Assembly: GCF_900142845.1 (NCBI RefSeq) | Contig: NZ_FSRU01000001.1 | Span: 2,914,001-2,978,000 of the forward strand | Source: Paraburkholderia phenazinium | Lineage (GTDB): Bacteria; Pseudomonadota; Gammaproteobacteria; Burkholderiales; Burkholderiaceae | Direction: 5' to 3' | DNA length: 64,000 bases | Shown: piece by piece, positions 26,889 through 36,080 of the stretch | How the letters are laid out: each line of letters opens with the position of its first letter | How positions within the stretch are numbered: position 1 is the first letter of the stretch | Made by a program: the position numbers and the translations under genes | The notes under the pieces: generated by a model | What the model was told of the DNA's origin: nothing | Seen by the model: the letters and a program-made list of their open reading frames with translations, nothing else | Database searches by the model: none

Positions 26889-27271
26889 CAGCGACCGTTT
26901 GCGCCTTTCAGTAGCAGACTGGCCGGATCGGGCTGAGTTATGCCCAATGCATAGGCAACGTCCTGGACAAACGGCGGGTGCGGTCGTGAGACGCCGTGCG
27001 GCCGTGAGCGGTCGTTGGAACAGTGCTCATAAATCGGCGACAATCGGACATTCTGGAAAGCCATTCTTGCAACTGCGCTGATGTCCTGTCCACTGCGGGC
27101 TTAAAGTGCAGCCGATTCGCGCCGCTCTTGTCCACGGTAACTATCTCGGGCTCGCCGTTCTGTCTACCTTCTCGAAGTAACAGCGAGCTACTTGACCGCG
27201 CTAATGCGACAAAGCCTTCCAGACCTTCAAGGACGTACGGCCCGAGACACATCGAACCAGTTCGCCACATC
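26889..27271. other. Intergenic region with repeat copy 1, no gene seen
   Basis: Apart from the 48-base repeat at 26999-27046 no gene is supported here. An open frame continues upstream of the phospholipase-like gene from 27023, but its predicted protein has no family likeness before the signal peptide. Confidence 0.5.
26999..27046 (+). repeat. 48-base intergenic repeat, copy 1
   Basis: It begins CGGCCGTGAGCGGTC and ends ATCGGCGACAATCG. It is one of five copies of exactly equal length, all on the plus strand between plus-strand genes (others at 29114, 34904, 36971 and 37903). It follows the VOC stop by 110 bases. Confidence 0.7.
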
Positions 27272-28696
27272 ATGACCACGACGAGAAGCCTGGCGCTCAT
27301 TCTGGCATGCGTGTTTGCCTCTTCTCAGCACGGCCACGCGCAATGTGTCGACCTGGTCGCCAGTCTTGACGACGGTCAGTTGATGCAGTCGCGGATTGCG
27401 CTGGTCGACCGTGCCACGCCTACCGAGCAGATCCGCATCCTCGCCTACATTTTCGAAATCGATCAGACCGGCGGCCTGCTGTTGCGTCATCTGGTCGACG
27501 CCGCGCGCCGAGGCGTGCCGGTCAAGCTGCTGATCGACGGCATCGGCCCCGAGCCGCACTTCCCGTTCGAGGACGAGTTCATCGTCGCCCTGCACGAGGT
27601 GGCTCCCGGCATCGAACTCCGAATCTTCCATCCACGATCAGATCTCGTCGAGATTTCGCATCGCATGCACGACAAGCTGTTCCTGGTTGGCGACACGGCC
27701 GTGATCGGCAGTACCTCGATCTGGGATGCGAGCTTCCGCAACTGGCTCAGCGAGCGCGATCTGATGGTGTCGGGCGACGCCGGCCAGGATGCTTCCTCCC
27801 TGCACGCCATGTACCAGCATTTCGCCTTGTTCTGGAATAGCCCGGAAGTGGTTCGCCCCGAGCCGGAAAAATTCCTCAAAGTCGCAAGTCCTTATCGCGT
27901 CTCGCAGGGTTATGCGACGCTGGACCCGGCGCGCATCCGTCATTGGCGCGAATGGCTGCTGGCTCCGCTCGACGCTGCAGCCCGGGCGACGGACCTGGCC
28001 GCTACCGATACACCAACTGCCTCCGATACGCCCAATGATCCCGCCGCTCTGCCCGCACCCGAGGGGTATTTTGATCCCGCCTGGATGCCGATCGCCTGCG
28101 AGCGCCTGCGCTATGTCCACGACTGGCCCGACAAGCGCTCGCCAGGCACGTTGCAGGACATGCTACAAGCGTTCGATACGGCGCAGCACGAAATCCTGAT
28201 CATCAACCCCTACCTGATCCTGGTGCCGGAACTGCGCGAGGCGCTTGAGCGCAAGCGGCGCGAAGGTGTCCACGTGATCCTGGTGAGCGCCTCGCTGGCG
28301 AGCATCACGCAGGAATTCCCCGCAGTCGGGCGCGCCTATGCCGACGATCTGCCCGGCCTGGTGAATGCCGGGATCGAGGTGCGCGAATATTCCGACCGAG
28401 AGAACCGCATGATGCACGCCAAGCTGGTCCTCATCGACGGCCATCGATATTATCTCGGCAGTTTCAATTTCGATTCGCTGTCGGCCCGCTTAAATACCGA
28501 AAACGGCCTGTGGATAGATATCCCTGAGGACGGGCTCGATCCCTTGCAAGACAGCGTGGCGTACTTCCTGCGCAACTCAAGTTCGGTGAGCGACCCCAAT
28601 GGCCGCCTTCTGGCGGATCCCGATGCGCGCTGCCGGGCCGACGGCTGCGGCGGTGCCTGGCGGTGGGTGACGATGTTGATCAGGAACTTCCTCTGA
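27272..28696 (+). CDS. Secreted phospholipase D-like protein
   Basis: This 474-residue protein starts with a signal peptide (MTTTRSLALILACVFASSQ, cleavage near GHAQ). Two phospholipase D half-sites follow. HDKLFLVGD at about residue 133 has glycine where the first HxKxxxxD motif usually has aspartate, with the aspartate one place later. HAKLVLID at about residue 382 is perfect. LGSFNFDSLSARLNTENG completes the second site. The family hydrolyses or transfers phosphodiester bonds in phospholipids, as in cardiolipin synthases. The earlier frame from 27023 lacks family features. Confidence 0.85.
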   Translation: MTTTRSLALILACVFASSQHGHAQCVDLVASLDDGQLMQSRIALVDRATPTEQIRILAYIFEIDQTGGLLLRHLVDAARRGVPVKLLIDGIGPEPHFPFEDEFIVALHEVAPGIELRIFHPRSDLVEISHRMHDKLFLVGDTAVIGSTSIWDASFRNWLSERDLMVSGDAGQDASSLHAMYQHFALFWNSPEVVRPEPEKFLKVASPYRVSQGYATLDPARIRHWREWLLAPLDAAARATDLAATDTPTASDTPNDPAALPAPEGYFDPAWMPIACERLRYVHDWPDKRSPGTLQDMLQAFDTAQHEILIINPYLILVPELREALERKRREGVHVILVSASLASITQEFPAVGRAYADDLPGLVNAGIEVREYSDRENRMMHAKLVLIDGHRYYLGSFNFDSLSARLNTENGLWIDIPEDGLDPLQDSVAYFLRNSSSVSDPNGRLLADPDARCRADGCGGAWRWVTMLIRNFL

Positions 28697-28767
28697 GCGC
28701 GGCGTGCCCTGTCGCTAAACTACGTGGCGAGTTCGGGGGCGCCGAGCAAACCCGCGGAAGCGTGTAA

Positions 28768-29079
28768 GTTTGGATCAAGGCAGCGGGGCTCTTGCCTTCA
28801 GACTTCCTGTTTCCGGGCCGCATTCATGCGTCGCCCCATCTGTCGACGCGTCCGTACGCGCGGCTCGTGCATCGCTGGATACGGTCGATTGGACTGGACG
28901 ACGCCGCGTACGGCACGCACACGATGCGCCGGACCAAAGCGTCGCTGATTTATCGCCGGACAAAAAACCTCCGGGCCGTCCAGCTGCTGCTTGGCCATAC
29001 CAAACTTGAGAGCACAGTCCGGTACCTCGGCATCGAGGTCGACGACGCGCTCGAAATGGCGGAACGGACCGAGGTTTGA
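28768..29079 (+). pseudogene. Tyrosine recombinase (phage-type integrase), C-terminal remnant
   Basis: About 103 residues remain, ending in EVDDALEMAERTEV. Recombinase catalytic-domain residues are clear: THTMRRTKASLIY (histidine and arginine box), LRAVQLLLGHTKLESTVRYLG (LGH box and the nucleophilic tyrosine). A stop codon at 28765 cuts the frame, and the arm-binding and first-arginine parts are missing. A full integrase of this type has 180 or more residues. It marks a past integration event at the left edge of the defence genes and cannot be active as it stands. Confidence 0.8.
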
Positions 29080-29113
29080 GCCGCGATCCCGCCGGACGGT
29101 AACAGACACTGTC

Positions 29114-29161
29114 CGGCCAGGAGCGGTCTTTGGACAGGCACCCACGAATCGTCGACAATCG
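29114..29161 (+). repeat. 48-base intergenic repeat, copy 2
   Basis: It begins CGGCCAGGAGCGGTC and ends ATCGTCGACAATCG. It lies 34 bases after the recombinase remnant and 30 bases before the next start codon. CCACGA and TCGTGG arms surround its 3' end. Confidence 0.75.
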
Positions 29162-29191
29162 TGGTTACCCATTTGCTCAAGTTGAATACCG

Positions 29192-29458
29192 ATGAAAGTA
29201 TCGAGAGACTTCGGAATCGTTGTCCGACGGGCTGCGCTTGTGTCCAAGGATGTCGACCTATCGACGGTCATGGCCGAATTCAATTTTCAGACATACTTTG
29301 ACGAATCCAGCAATCTGATATCGCTCGGTCCGTTTTTTGGAGGCGATGCAGCCGACGAGTGCATGAGGTCATTGGAAAGGCTTGGTCTCGCATACGTCGA
29401 CGACTTTTTTATCTTTGAGGGGTTTGTGCCCGACTGGTGTTCATTCGAAGTCTTTTGA
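29192..29458 (+). CDS. Small hypothetical protein (88 residues)
   Basis: The protein is acidic and rich in aromatic residues (DDFFIFEGFVPDWCSFEVF at the end). No family is recognised. It has no signal peptide or membrane segment. It stands alone between repeat copy 2 and the RloC-like gene. An immunity or antitoxin role is possible from its size and place, but nothing in the sequence shows it. Confidence 0.5.
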   Translation: MKVSRDFGIVVRRAALVSKDVDLSTVMAEFNFQTYFDESSNLISLGPFFGGDAADECMRSLERLGLAYVDDFFIFEGFVPDWCSFEVF

Positions 29459-29759
29459 GGCGCGACGGCTGACGAGCAGCTTCTGCTGTCGGCCACAACC
29501 TGCCGTTCAGCGAGTTGAGGAATTTGCAGTTTGAACGGCAGCCGCACTCCGGAACCCGATGCTCGCGCTATGCGCGCGATTCGACCATTGCGTATCCGTC
29601 AATCCAATGTCAGCTACTCTAAACGCACGATAACGGTTGAACTGTTCAGCGGCCCAACTCGCCGTTGCGGCCCCTCAATCTTCTATCGAGCGGGTAAGAT
29701 TGGGTTCCACACTGCGGGCATATATGCGCGATGAGTATGTTTTCGAGGAGGCCGAGCCT

Positions 29760-32186
29760 GTGATCAATCATATAGACATAGAAAACTTTGGTAGCTTCCA
29801 AGGTTTGGAGTGGAAAAAGACAGTTCGAGACAACGGGAAGAACGTCAAGCCTTTCCAGCGCCTGAACATCCTCTACGGACGCAACTACTCTGGAAAGACG
29901 ACCCTCTCTCGTGTTTTTCGTGCGCTGGAGACGCGCAAGCTCCCGCTGAACTATGTGGGCTCGTCGTTCACCGTGACGGGTGAAAAAGGTGCGGTCACTA
30001 ATGCTGACCTTTTGACCCACAACTATGACGTGCGCGTCTACAACCGCGACTTTGTAACTGACAACCTGAGTTTTCTGGTCAACCAAGAGATCGGCGGCGT
30101 TATCAAGACCTTTGCCATCGTCGGTGAGCAGAACAGGGAGATCGACGACGCCATTGCTGCCATCGAAACCAAGCTTGGCAGTGTGGAGGCCAAGGCTGGA
30201 CTGCGCTTTGACCTAGAGAACAAGAAGAAAGAACGCGATCGCACCAAGACTGCCCATAGCACGGCTTTGAGTGGATTAGAAGGCAAGCTGCGCTCGCATG
30301 CTGCTGAGAAGATAAAGAAGAATCCGCAGTACCTCGTGCCCGTCTACACCATAGAGCACATCAGACGCGACATTGCTTCTACCAGTAAGCCCGGCTTCAT
30401 CGCGCTGACCACCGAGGAACAAGCAGGTAAGCTCACCTTGCTCAAGCAAGAAGCCTTACCCGACATTACAGGCACTCTGGCCGTCACCCTCAAGCTGGAG
30501 TCGCTGAAGGCCATTGCTGGCCCTCTTCTGTCCAAGGCGATAACGCCTACCAAAGCGATTGAAGAACTGCTTAAGGACAGCGCTTTGCAGCTTTGGGTCA
30601 AACAAGGTATCGGGCACCACCGGGACAAGCGGAACACCTGTGCTTTCTGCCGACAGGACTTGCCGTACGACATTTGGCAGGTGCTGGACGAACACTTCAG
30701 CAAAGAGTCGGATGACCTAGAAACGGCCTTGGATGCTGCTATCGCGTCAGTCACGAACGAGATCAAGTCCATTGCTAGACTCAATACCTTCACAGGAGCT
30801 CAGTTTTATGCGGATGAGCGTATCGCGTTTGAAGCGAGCAGCAAGGCACTATCGGAAGCACTTGGTGTCTACCAAGACGATTTGGATGCCCTGAAGAAAT
30901 CGCTTGAGACTCGCAAGAGCAACCTGTTCCAGCCCGTGCTTCTGAAGGCCACTTCACATGACGCCAAGGAGATCGAGAAGCATGTTCAGGACATCAATTC
31001 GCTGATTGTCACGAGCAACGGAAAGACAAAAACCCTGGAAGACGACAAAAACACTGCTAGAGATGCACTTCGCTTGGCTGACGTGTTTGCGTTTGCTGAG
31101 GCGATCACCTATGAGAAGGAGGTTGCGCGCATAGCTAAGCTCAAGACCGACGCCAACACGGCAGATACGGCCCATACGGACACTGAAAGAGATATCCGTG
31201 AAGCTGAGGCAGAAGTCCAAGCCTTGAGAGCCAAGCAAAAAGATGAGCGGAAGGGGGCCGAGAGAGTCAACTCTTTGCTCAACAACTTCTTCGGCCATGA
31301 CGGTATAAAGCTTGAGGCCCGTGACGGCGCAGACAAAGCCACGGTCAAGTTTGAAATCACACGAAACGGTACGGCCGCGTACAACCTCAGCGAAGGCGAG
31401 TGCAGCTTGATTGCCTTTTGCTATTTCATTGCCAAGCTAGACGACCCGGAGAGCAAAGGCAAAGAACTGATCATCTACATTGATGATCCAATTTCTAGCC
31501 TCGACGGAAACCATATCTTCTTCATGTTCAGCTTGATAGAGAGTTTAATTGCGAAGCCGATTAAGAATGCTGACGGTTCAAACGTCTACCGCTACAAGCA
31601 GCTTTTCATCTCGACCCATAACCTGGACTTCCTGAAGTACCTCAAGCGCCTGTCCATTCCGAAGAAGAAAATCCCTGCTGGTGAAGGCAAGACGAAAAGT
31701 GTCGATGACCATGAGCATTTCATGATTGAGCGCAACGGCGCTTCAAGCAACATCTTGCTCATGCCGTCTTATCTTAAAGACTACATAACTGAGTTTCACT
31801 ACCTCTTTCATCAAATCTACAAGTGCAAAGATCAAGCTGCCGCAGCAGATAGCCATGAGCCATTTTTCGGCTTTGGCAACAACCTGCGAAAATTTCTAGA
31901 AGCCTTCTTGTTCTTCAAGTACCCTTATCATGATGATAGGAACGACGCCTTTGAACGGATCAAGAAATTCTTCGGGGAAGAGGAAGATGCAGCAGTTGCG
32001 CTGGTCAACCGCCTTAACAACGAGTTTTCGCACCTAGAATCTGCTCCAGACAGAGGCTTTAAGCCCGTGGAAATTCCTGAGATCGCCAAGGTGGCAAACT
32101 ATGTCTTGGACAAGATTTACGCTGCTGACAAGGTGCAATACAACGCTCTGTTGAAGAGCATAGGAGAGCCTGAGCGAGCAGGCTAA
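29760..32186 (+). CDS. RloC/PrrC-like anticodon nuclease (AAA_13 ABC-type ATPase with HEPN nuclease)
   Basis: This protein of about 808 residues starts MINHIDIENFGSF. The GTG at 29760 follows GAGGAGG by eight bases, so the ATGs at 29637 and 29724 are less likely. Walker A is GRNYSGKTT (40-48), the signature NLSEGECSLIAF, Walker B IIYIDDP (Asp575-576), and the H-loop STHNLDF. A long coiled coil carries CAFC (294-297), the zinc hook of RloC. The C-terminal part has RKFLE (Arg710, Glu714) and RLNNEFSH (Arg751 to His758), the HEPN Rx6H pattern and a candidate R-E-H catalytic triad of PrrC/RloC. Such enzymes cut tRNA anticodons on phage infection. GC is clearly lower than in neighbours, pointing to transfer. 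Confidence 0.83.
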   Translation: MINHIDIENFGSFQGLEWKKTVRDNGKNVKPFQRLNILYGRNYSGKTTLSRVFRALETRKLPLNYVGSSFTVTGEKGAVTNADLLTHNYDVRVYNRDFVTDNLSFLVNQEIGGVIKTFAIVGEQNREIDDAIAAIETKLGSVEAKAGLRFDLENKKKERDRTKTAHSTALSGLEGKLRSHAAEKIKKNPQYLVPVYTIEHIRRDIASTSKPGFIALTTEEQAGKLTLLKQEALPDITGTLAVTLKLESLKAIAGPLLSKAITPTKAIEELLKDSALQLWVKQGIGHHRDKRNTCAFCRQDLPYDIWQVLDEHFSKESDDLETALDAAIASVTNEIKSIARLNTFTGAQFYADERIAFEASSKALSEALGVYQDDLDALKKSLETRKSNLFQPVLLKATSHDAKEIEKHVQDINSLIVTSNGKTKTLEDDKNTARDALRLADVFAFAEAITYEKEVARIAKLKTDANTADTAHTDTERDIREAEAEVQALRAKQKDERKGAERVNSLLNNFFGHDGIKLEARDGADKATVKFEITRNGTAAYNLSEGECSLIAFCYFIAKLDDPESKGKELIIYIDDPISSLDGNHIFFMFSLIESLIAKPIKNADGSNVYRYKQLFISTHNLDFLKYLKRLSIPKKKIPAGEGKTKSVDDHEHFMIERNGASSNILLMPSYLKDYITEFHYLFHQIYKCKDQAAAADSHEPFFGFGNNLRKFLEAFLFFKYPYHDDRNDAFERIKKFFGEEEDAAVALVNRLNNEFSHLESAPDRGFKPVEIPEIAKVANYVLDKIYAADKVQYNALLKSIGEPERAG

Positions 32187-32524
32187 AGGATCGCTTCCGA
32201 TGTCGGATTGTTGGACGGAAGCCGCCACTTAACTCGATCTATACCGAATGGCCGTGCCGGGGCGCGTTGAGCCGGTCAACGGGTCCACGTGCCGACGTGC
32301 CAATGCAAAACGCATGAAGCCGTGCTCGACCAATTTCGGTCTTTCGACATAGGTGTTGCAAATCATTGGCAACCTATCCGGGGCAATTGCCCGTCTCCTA
32401 AGCGGCCTCGTCGGAGATAACACGTTTGATTAGCACCAGACAACAGACAGGTTAGGATATCAACCCGGCGAGGAGGCGCAATACGCTCGTTGTCCCATTC
32501 AAATAAGTGTTTCGGGTAAAGAGA
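32187..32524. other. Intergenic region between the two defence genes, no gene seen
   Basis: No coding frame is supported. Near its left end a stem of GCTTCCG (32193-32199) and CGGAAGC (32216-32222), with a 16-base loop, could end the nuclease transcript. It probably contains a promoter for the next gene. Confidence 0.4.
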
Positions 32525-34834
32525 ATGCAACCGACCTACATTTCTGTTGGAAAGCTGTTTGGGGACCAAGTTCGCCACACGGTGCCGCTGTTTCAGCGGC
32601 CGTACGTCTGGGTTAGGGAGGATCAGTGGGAGCCATTATGGGAAGACATTGCCGGTCTGCTGGACCGCATCGAGCGCCGTGTCGACGGGCAGTCGGTCGC
32701 CGGCCATTTTCTCGGCACGGTAGTCCTCGAGCAAACACCGAACGCTACCGGCAGTCTGCCGCGTCGAGAAGTCATCGACGGGCAGCAACGCTTGACCACG
32801 CTGCAGCTTATGTTGAAAGCAGCCGAGCATGCGTTGTCGCACGCGCTCGACTCAGCCGATGAATCGCAGCGCCGGCCGATTGATGTCGCCCATCGACAGA
32901 TTGCGCCGCTGACGATAAATCCAGGTTGGTCTACCGAAGATGAACAGTATAAGGTCTGGCCGACCAATGAAGATCGTGCACCGTTCACGTCAGTCATGGA
33001 TTCCAAGGCGACCGACACGTGGGCGAAGCCCACAAACCGAATGGCCGAAGCTTACGCCTATTTCCGCGATATGTTTCAGACGTACCTGTCGGGCGCGGAC
33101 GTCGGCCAGCGTGCACAACGTTTCGCAGCCGCTCTCAAGGACCACCTGCGTCTCATCGTTCTAGATCTCGATACGGAAGACGAGCCACAAGCCATCTTCG
33201 AGACGCTGAACGCGCACGGGACGCCACTGCTGCCGGCGGATCTGATCAAGAACTGGCTGCTGTGGGAAGCCAATCGCCAGCAAGTGAACATCGCGCCGCT
33301 CTACGACGCGTATTGGAAGCAGTTCGATCGCGACCACGGTTATTGGCGCGCGCGCGTCGGTGTTGGCCATGCGGCGCGCGCACGTATTGACACCTTCCTA
33401 CAGAACTGGCTGTCGAAAGAAACACTCGAGCAGGTCTCGCCGAAGCATCTCTACGATCGCTTCCTACGATACATGGCGGTTTTGAAGAAACGATCGCTTG
33501 GTGAATTAATTGATGTTGCGCAGCTGATGTCGGCTGTCAAAGCGGATGCGCTTCGATACCAGCGAATCGCTAACGCCACTGGCACTACACGTTTCGATGC
33601 ATTTCTGCGGCGCTTGGCGGTGCTGGATGTGACTGTATTCCAGCCGCTGCTGCTCTTTATCATGGGCCGACCGAACATCACGATCGCCGATCTCGACGAC
33701 GTGGCGGTCGTGTTGGAGAGCTACTTCGTGCGCCGCATGGTCTGCGGCATGCAAACGCGTGGGGCTGGATCAATGGCACTGGCGTTGGTGAGGGTTGTTG
33801 CTCAGATTCCCGAAGGAATGGGCATCGCCGCGTCTTTGGAGAGCTATCTGCTGGCCGCGGCAGGGGCTGACCAATGGCCTAACGACAGCGTGTTCCAACT
33901 GGACTGGAGAACCCGGCGCTTTTATGGCGGGTTGAAGCGCGAACGCGTCAATATGATTCTGCAGGCTATCGAGGAGGCCTACCAGAAGTCGACGTCCAGC
34001 AAGGCCGAACCGCTATTGACATTCGATTTTTCCCAGCTCGAGATTGAACACATCATGCCGCAAAAATGGCGGGAACATTGGCCACTGGGCGACGGTCAAA
34101 TTGCAGACGGTCGCGATATTGTTGTGCATGGAATCGGGAACTTGACGCTGGTGAGCAAGAAACTGAATCCGAACCTATCGAACGCTCCGTGGATATCGGA
34201 GAACGGTGGCAAGTCGAAGCGCGAAGGATTGGAAGAGCACAGCAAGCTCGAGCTAAATCGTTGGCTGCTTAAGCACAACGGGATATGGGACGAGACATCG
34301 ATAGCAACCCGGGCCGATGAGCTGTTCAAACAGGCAATGATATTGTGGCCGATTCCGAGCAAATCTGCTCCCGATACAAGTACATCGGATACAGGTACCA
34401 CACCGCCAATTGAAAGCAGCACGCGCAGCGCACCGATCATGACGAACACCGACCTGGCCACTGCGGTAAGTCGCGCCTCTAGTTCCGCGGGCGTGTCCGC
34501 GGCCGATTCCATCTCTAACTTCTACGTGACGTTGCAACCGACTTATTTCAACATGGGATTCTTCAACGTCACCGTCAAGGCGTCAGATCTGTTTCCGGCG
34601 GCCGGTGGCAGTATAAAAATCGTCTGCGGTTCCGAGAAACTGGTTGTCGACGGGCGCTTCGATCGGTCGACCAATACCAACGGTGCGCCGCGCGTGTTTG
34701 GCTATGCCCCGTTGAAAAATTGGTTTCAACAAAACCTAGCGCCGATGGAAGAATTTGTAGTCGAGATGATCGGCCCTTCCACGATAAGCGTGAACAAGTC
34801 TCAGCCCGGCGCCTCGACCTCTTCTCTTCGATGA
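32525..34834 (+). CDS. DUF262/DUF1524 protein (GmrSD/SspE-like restriction nuclease)
   Basis: This protein has 769 residues. The N-terminal DUF262 domain has PLFQRPYVW (21-29) and the ParB-like IDGQQRLTTL (84-93), a nucleotide-dependent regulatory site. The DUF1524 domain has LEIEHIMPQKW (about 505-515) with the His-Met-Pro nuclease core, then GNLTLVSKKLN. GmrSD and SspE of this design cut modified or unmodified phage DNA. An extra domain of about 130 residues (from about residue 640) follows, unlike ordinary GmrSD. The ATG at 32525 is chosen over a GTG at 32507 as the domain begins there. No partner genes (SspABCD) are near. Confidence 0.85.
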   Translation: MQPTYISVGKLFGDQVRHTVPLFQRPYVWVREDQWEPLWEDIAGLLDRIERRVDGQSVAGHFLGTVVLEQTPNATGSLPRREVIDGQQRLTTLQLMLKAAEHALSHALDSADESQRRPIDVAHRQIAPLTINPGWSTEDEQYKVWPTNEDRAPFTSVMDSKATDTWAKPTNRMAEAYAYFRDMFQTYLSGADVGQRAQRFAAALKDHLRLIVLDLDTEDEPQAIFETLNAHGTPLLPADLIKNWLLWEANRQQVNIAPLYDAYWKQFDRDHGYWRARVGVGHAARARIDTFLQNWLSKETLEQVSPKHLYDRFLRYMAVLKKRSLGELIDVAQLMSAVKADALRYQRIANATGTTRFDAFLRRLAVLDVTVFQPLLLFIMGRPNITIADLDDVAVVLESYFVRRMVCGMQTRGAGSMALALVRVVAQIPEGMGIAASLESYLLAAAGADQWPNDSVFQLDWRTRRFYGGLKRERVNMILQAIEEAYQKSTSSKAEPLLTFDFSQLEIEHIMPQKWREHWPLGDGQIADGRDIVVHGIGNLTLVSKKLNPNLSNAPWISENGGKSKREGLEEHSKLELNRWLLKHNGIWDETSIATRADELFKQAMILWPIPSKSAPDTSTSDTGTTPPIESSTRSAPIMTNTDLATAVSRASSSAGVSAADSISNFYVTLQPTYFNMGFFNVTVKASDLFPAAGGSIKIVCGSEKLVVDGRFDRSTNTNGAPRVFGYAPLKNWFQQNLAPMEEFVVEMIGPSTISVNKSQPGASTSSLR

Positions 34835-34903
34835 ACGACTGCTTTCGGCAAGAGCGACTGTCTCTTTGGGGTCGAGTACGGAAGTTCAGCGTCGGACCGG
34901 GTT

Positions 34904-34951
34904 CGGCCAGAAGCGGTCAGACGACAACCCGGCACGGATCGCTGACAATCG
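34904..34951 (+). repeat. 48-base intergenic repeat, copy 3
   Basis: It begins CGGCCAGAAGCGGTC and ends ATCGCTGACAATCG. The bases CCGGGTT directly before it recur before copy 5. It lies 69 bases after the GmrSD-like gene. Confidence 0.7.
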
Positions 34952-35090
34952 GATCGCAGTACCATCCGCTCGATAACGGCCGCCAGTAGATGATCTGGAC
35001 GGCCGAACCGTCGGCCCATGCCGCCAGGAAGCGGAGTCCGAGTGTCCGATACAATCTCGTACTCCCATCGGTCCCTGACAGTGAGCCCAA

Positions 35091-36080
35091 ATGGCAAATC
35101 GCCGAATAACTGAGTTGGTACAGGAGGCGCTCGCGATTCGTGCAAGAGCTTACGGCCTGGACAGTGATTCGACTTGGGCGGGGGTAAAAAAGCGAATGCA
35201 CGAACTTAAAGGCCTCGCAGCGACAGTCGACAGCAACGAAGTTCGTCGGCACGTGATTGTTGCGTCGATTGCAACGCTTCAAACGTTCGTTCGCTTTTCA
35301 ATCTCCGAACTCGTCAATTCCGAAGCGCAATATCGCGTACGTGCGGCGGAAAGGATTCCGGAGAAATATTCGGTGAAGGACGCGCTCACGCTGTTGGACG
35401 ATCAGACCATCAGCTTTGGCGAGCTAGTGGCGCATATCGCTTCGTACAATTCGGTTACGGATGTAGTGTCTTGGCTCGGTGCGATCCTCGGACTTGATCT
35501 TAAAAGTGCGCTATCTAACGCCCGTAGTCATTACATGCTGCGCAGAGGTTCGAAGGGGGCACCTCTTCTGATTGCCGATGTCGATCAGTTGTTAGGTGAC
35601 GTAGAAAACGCCTTCCGGCTCCGGCACATATTGGCCCACGAAATGGCCTACGGACTTTCTATCGAAACCGAAGAGTGCCGACGCTTGGTAGGAGCGGTGG
35701 ACCGATTTATCGCCGCTCTCAACGCAGTTATCTGGAACACCGCTTACACGGAAGTGCCATTGGTTCCGGAGGAATACCGCGAGCGAGCAAGCGAAACGCG
35801 ATGCGCTGCTAGGAGCGAACTCGCCAAGAGCCTATTCCGAGCAAGGGAGGTGGCGCGAATACTGGGATTTTCATCATGGCTCCGCAACAGTCACCTCCAC
35901 TGGGTGCGGTTCGGACGAGCGTGGGCGGGAGGAGGACTGCAAGACCAGCTTGTGGGACCCATACCAGAATTTCTTCGATTTGGAGAAACAGACATGATCC
36001 TTCGACGATCTGCGCAGGTAGCAGAATGGGTCACCTTTTGGGGAGACCCACTTACGCTTCAGGATCGTTGGCGCAAATAG
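35091..36080 (+). CDS. HEPN-motif protein, candidate RNase toxin
   Basis: This 329-residue protein of unrecognised family is mostly helical. Residues 176-183 read RLRHILAH, containing R178xxxxH183, the Rx4H motif that forms the active site in HEPN ribonucleases. It has no signal peptide. The remainder, including a tryptophan-rich C-terminal part (SSWLRNSHLHWVRFGRAW), shows no known domain. Its placement after two defence-type nucleases suggests a role in phage defence or toxin-antitoxin function, but the motif is short and can arise by chance. Confidence 0.6.
   Translation: MANRRITELVQEALAIRARAYGLDSDSTWAGVKKRMHELKGLAATVDSNEVRRHVIVASIATLQTFVRFSISELVNSEAQYRVRAAERIPEKYSVKDALTLLDDQTISFGELVAHIASYNSVTDVVSWLGAILGLDLKSALSNARSHYMLRRGSKGAPLLIADVDQLLGDVENAFRLRHILAHEMAYGLSIETEECRRLVGAVDRFIAALNAVIWNTAYTEVPLVPEEYRERASETRCAARSELAKSLFRAREVARILGFSSWLRNSHLHWVRFGRAWAGGGLQDQLVGPIPEFLRFGETDMILRRSAQVAEWVTFWGDPLTLQDRWRK

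Noticed and set aside
28768..29079. Functional integrase
   Set aside because: A stop codon cuts the frame and the N-terminal half with the first catalytic arginine is absent.
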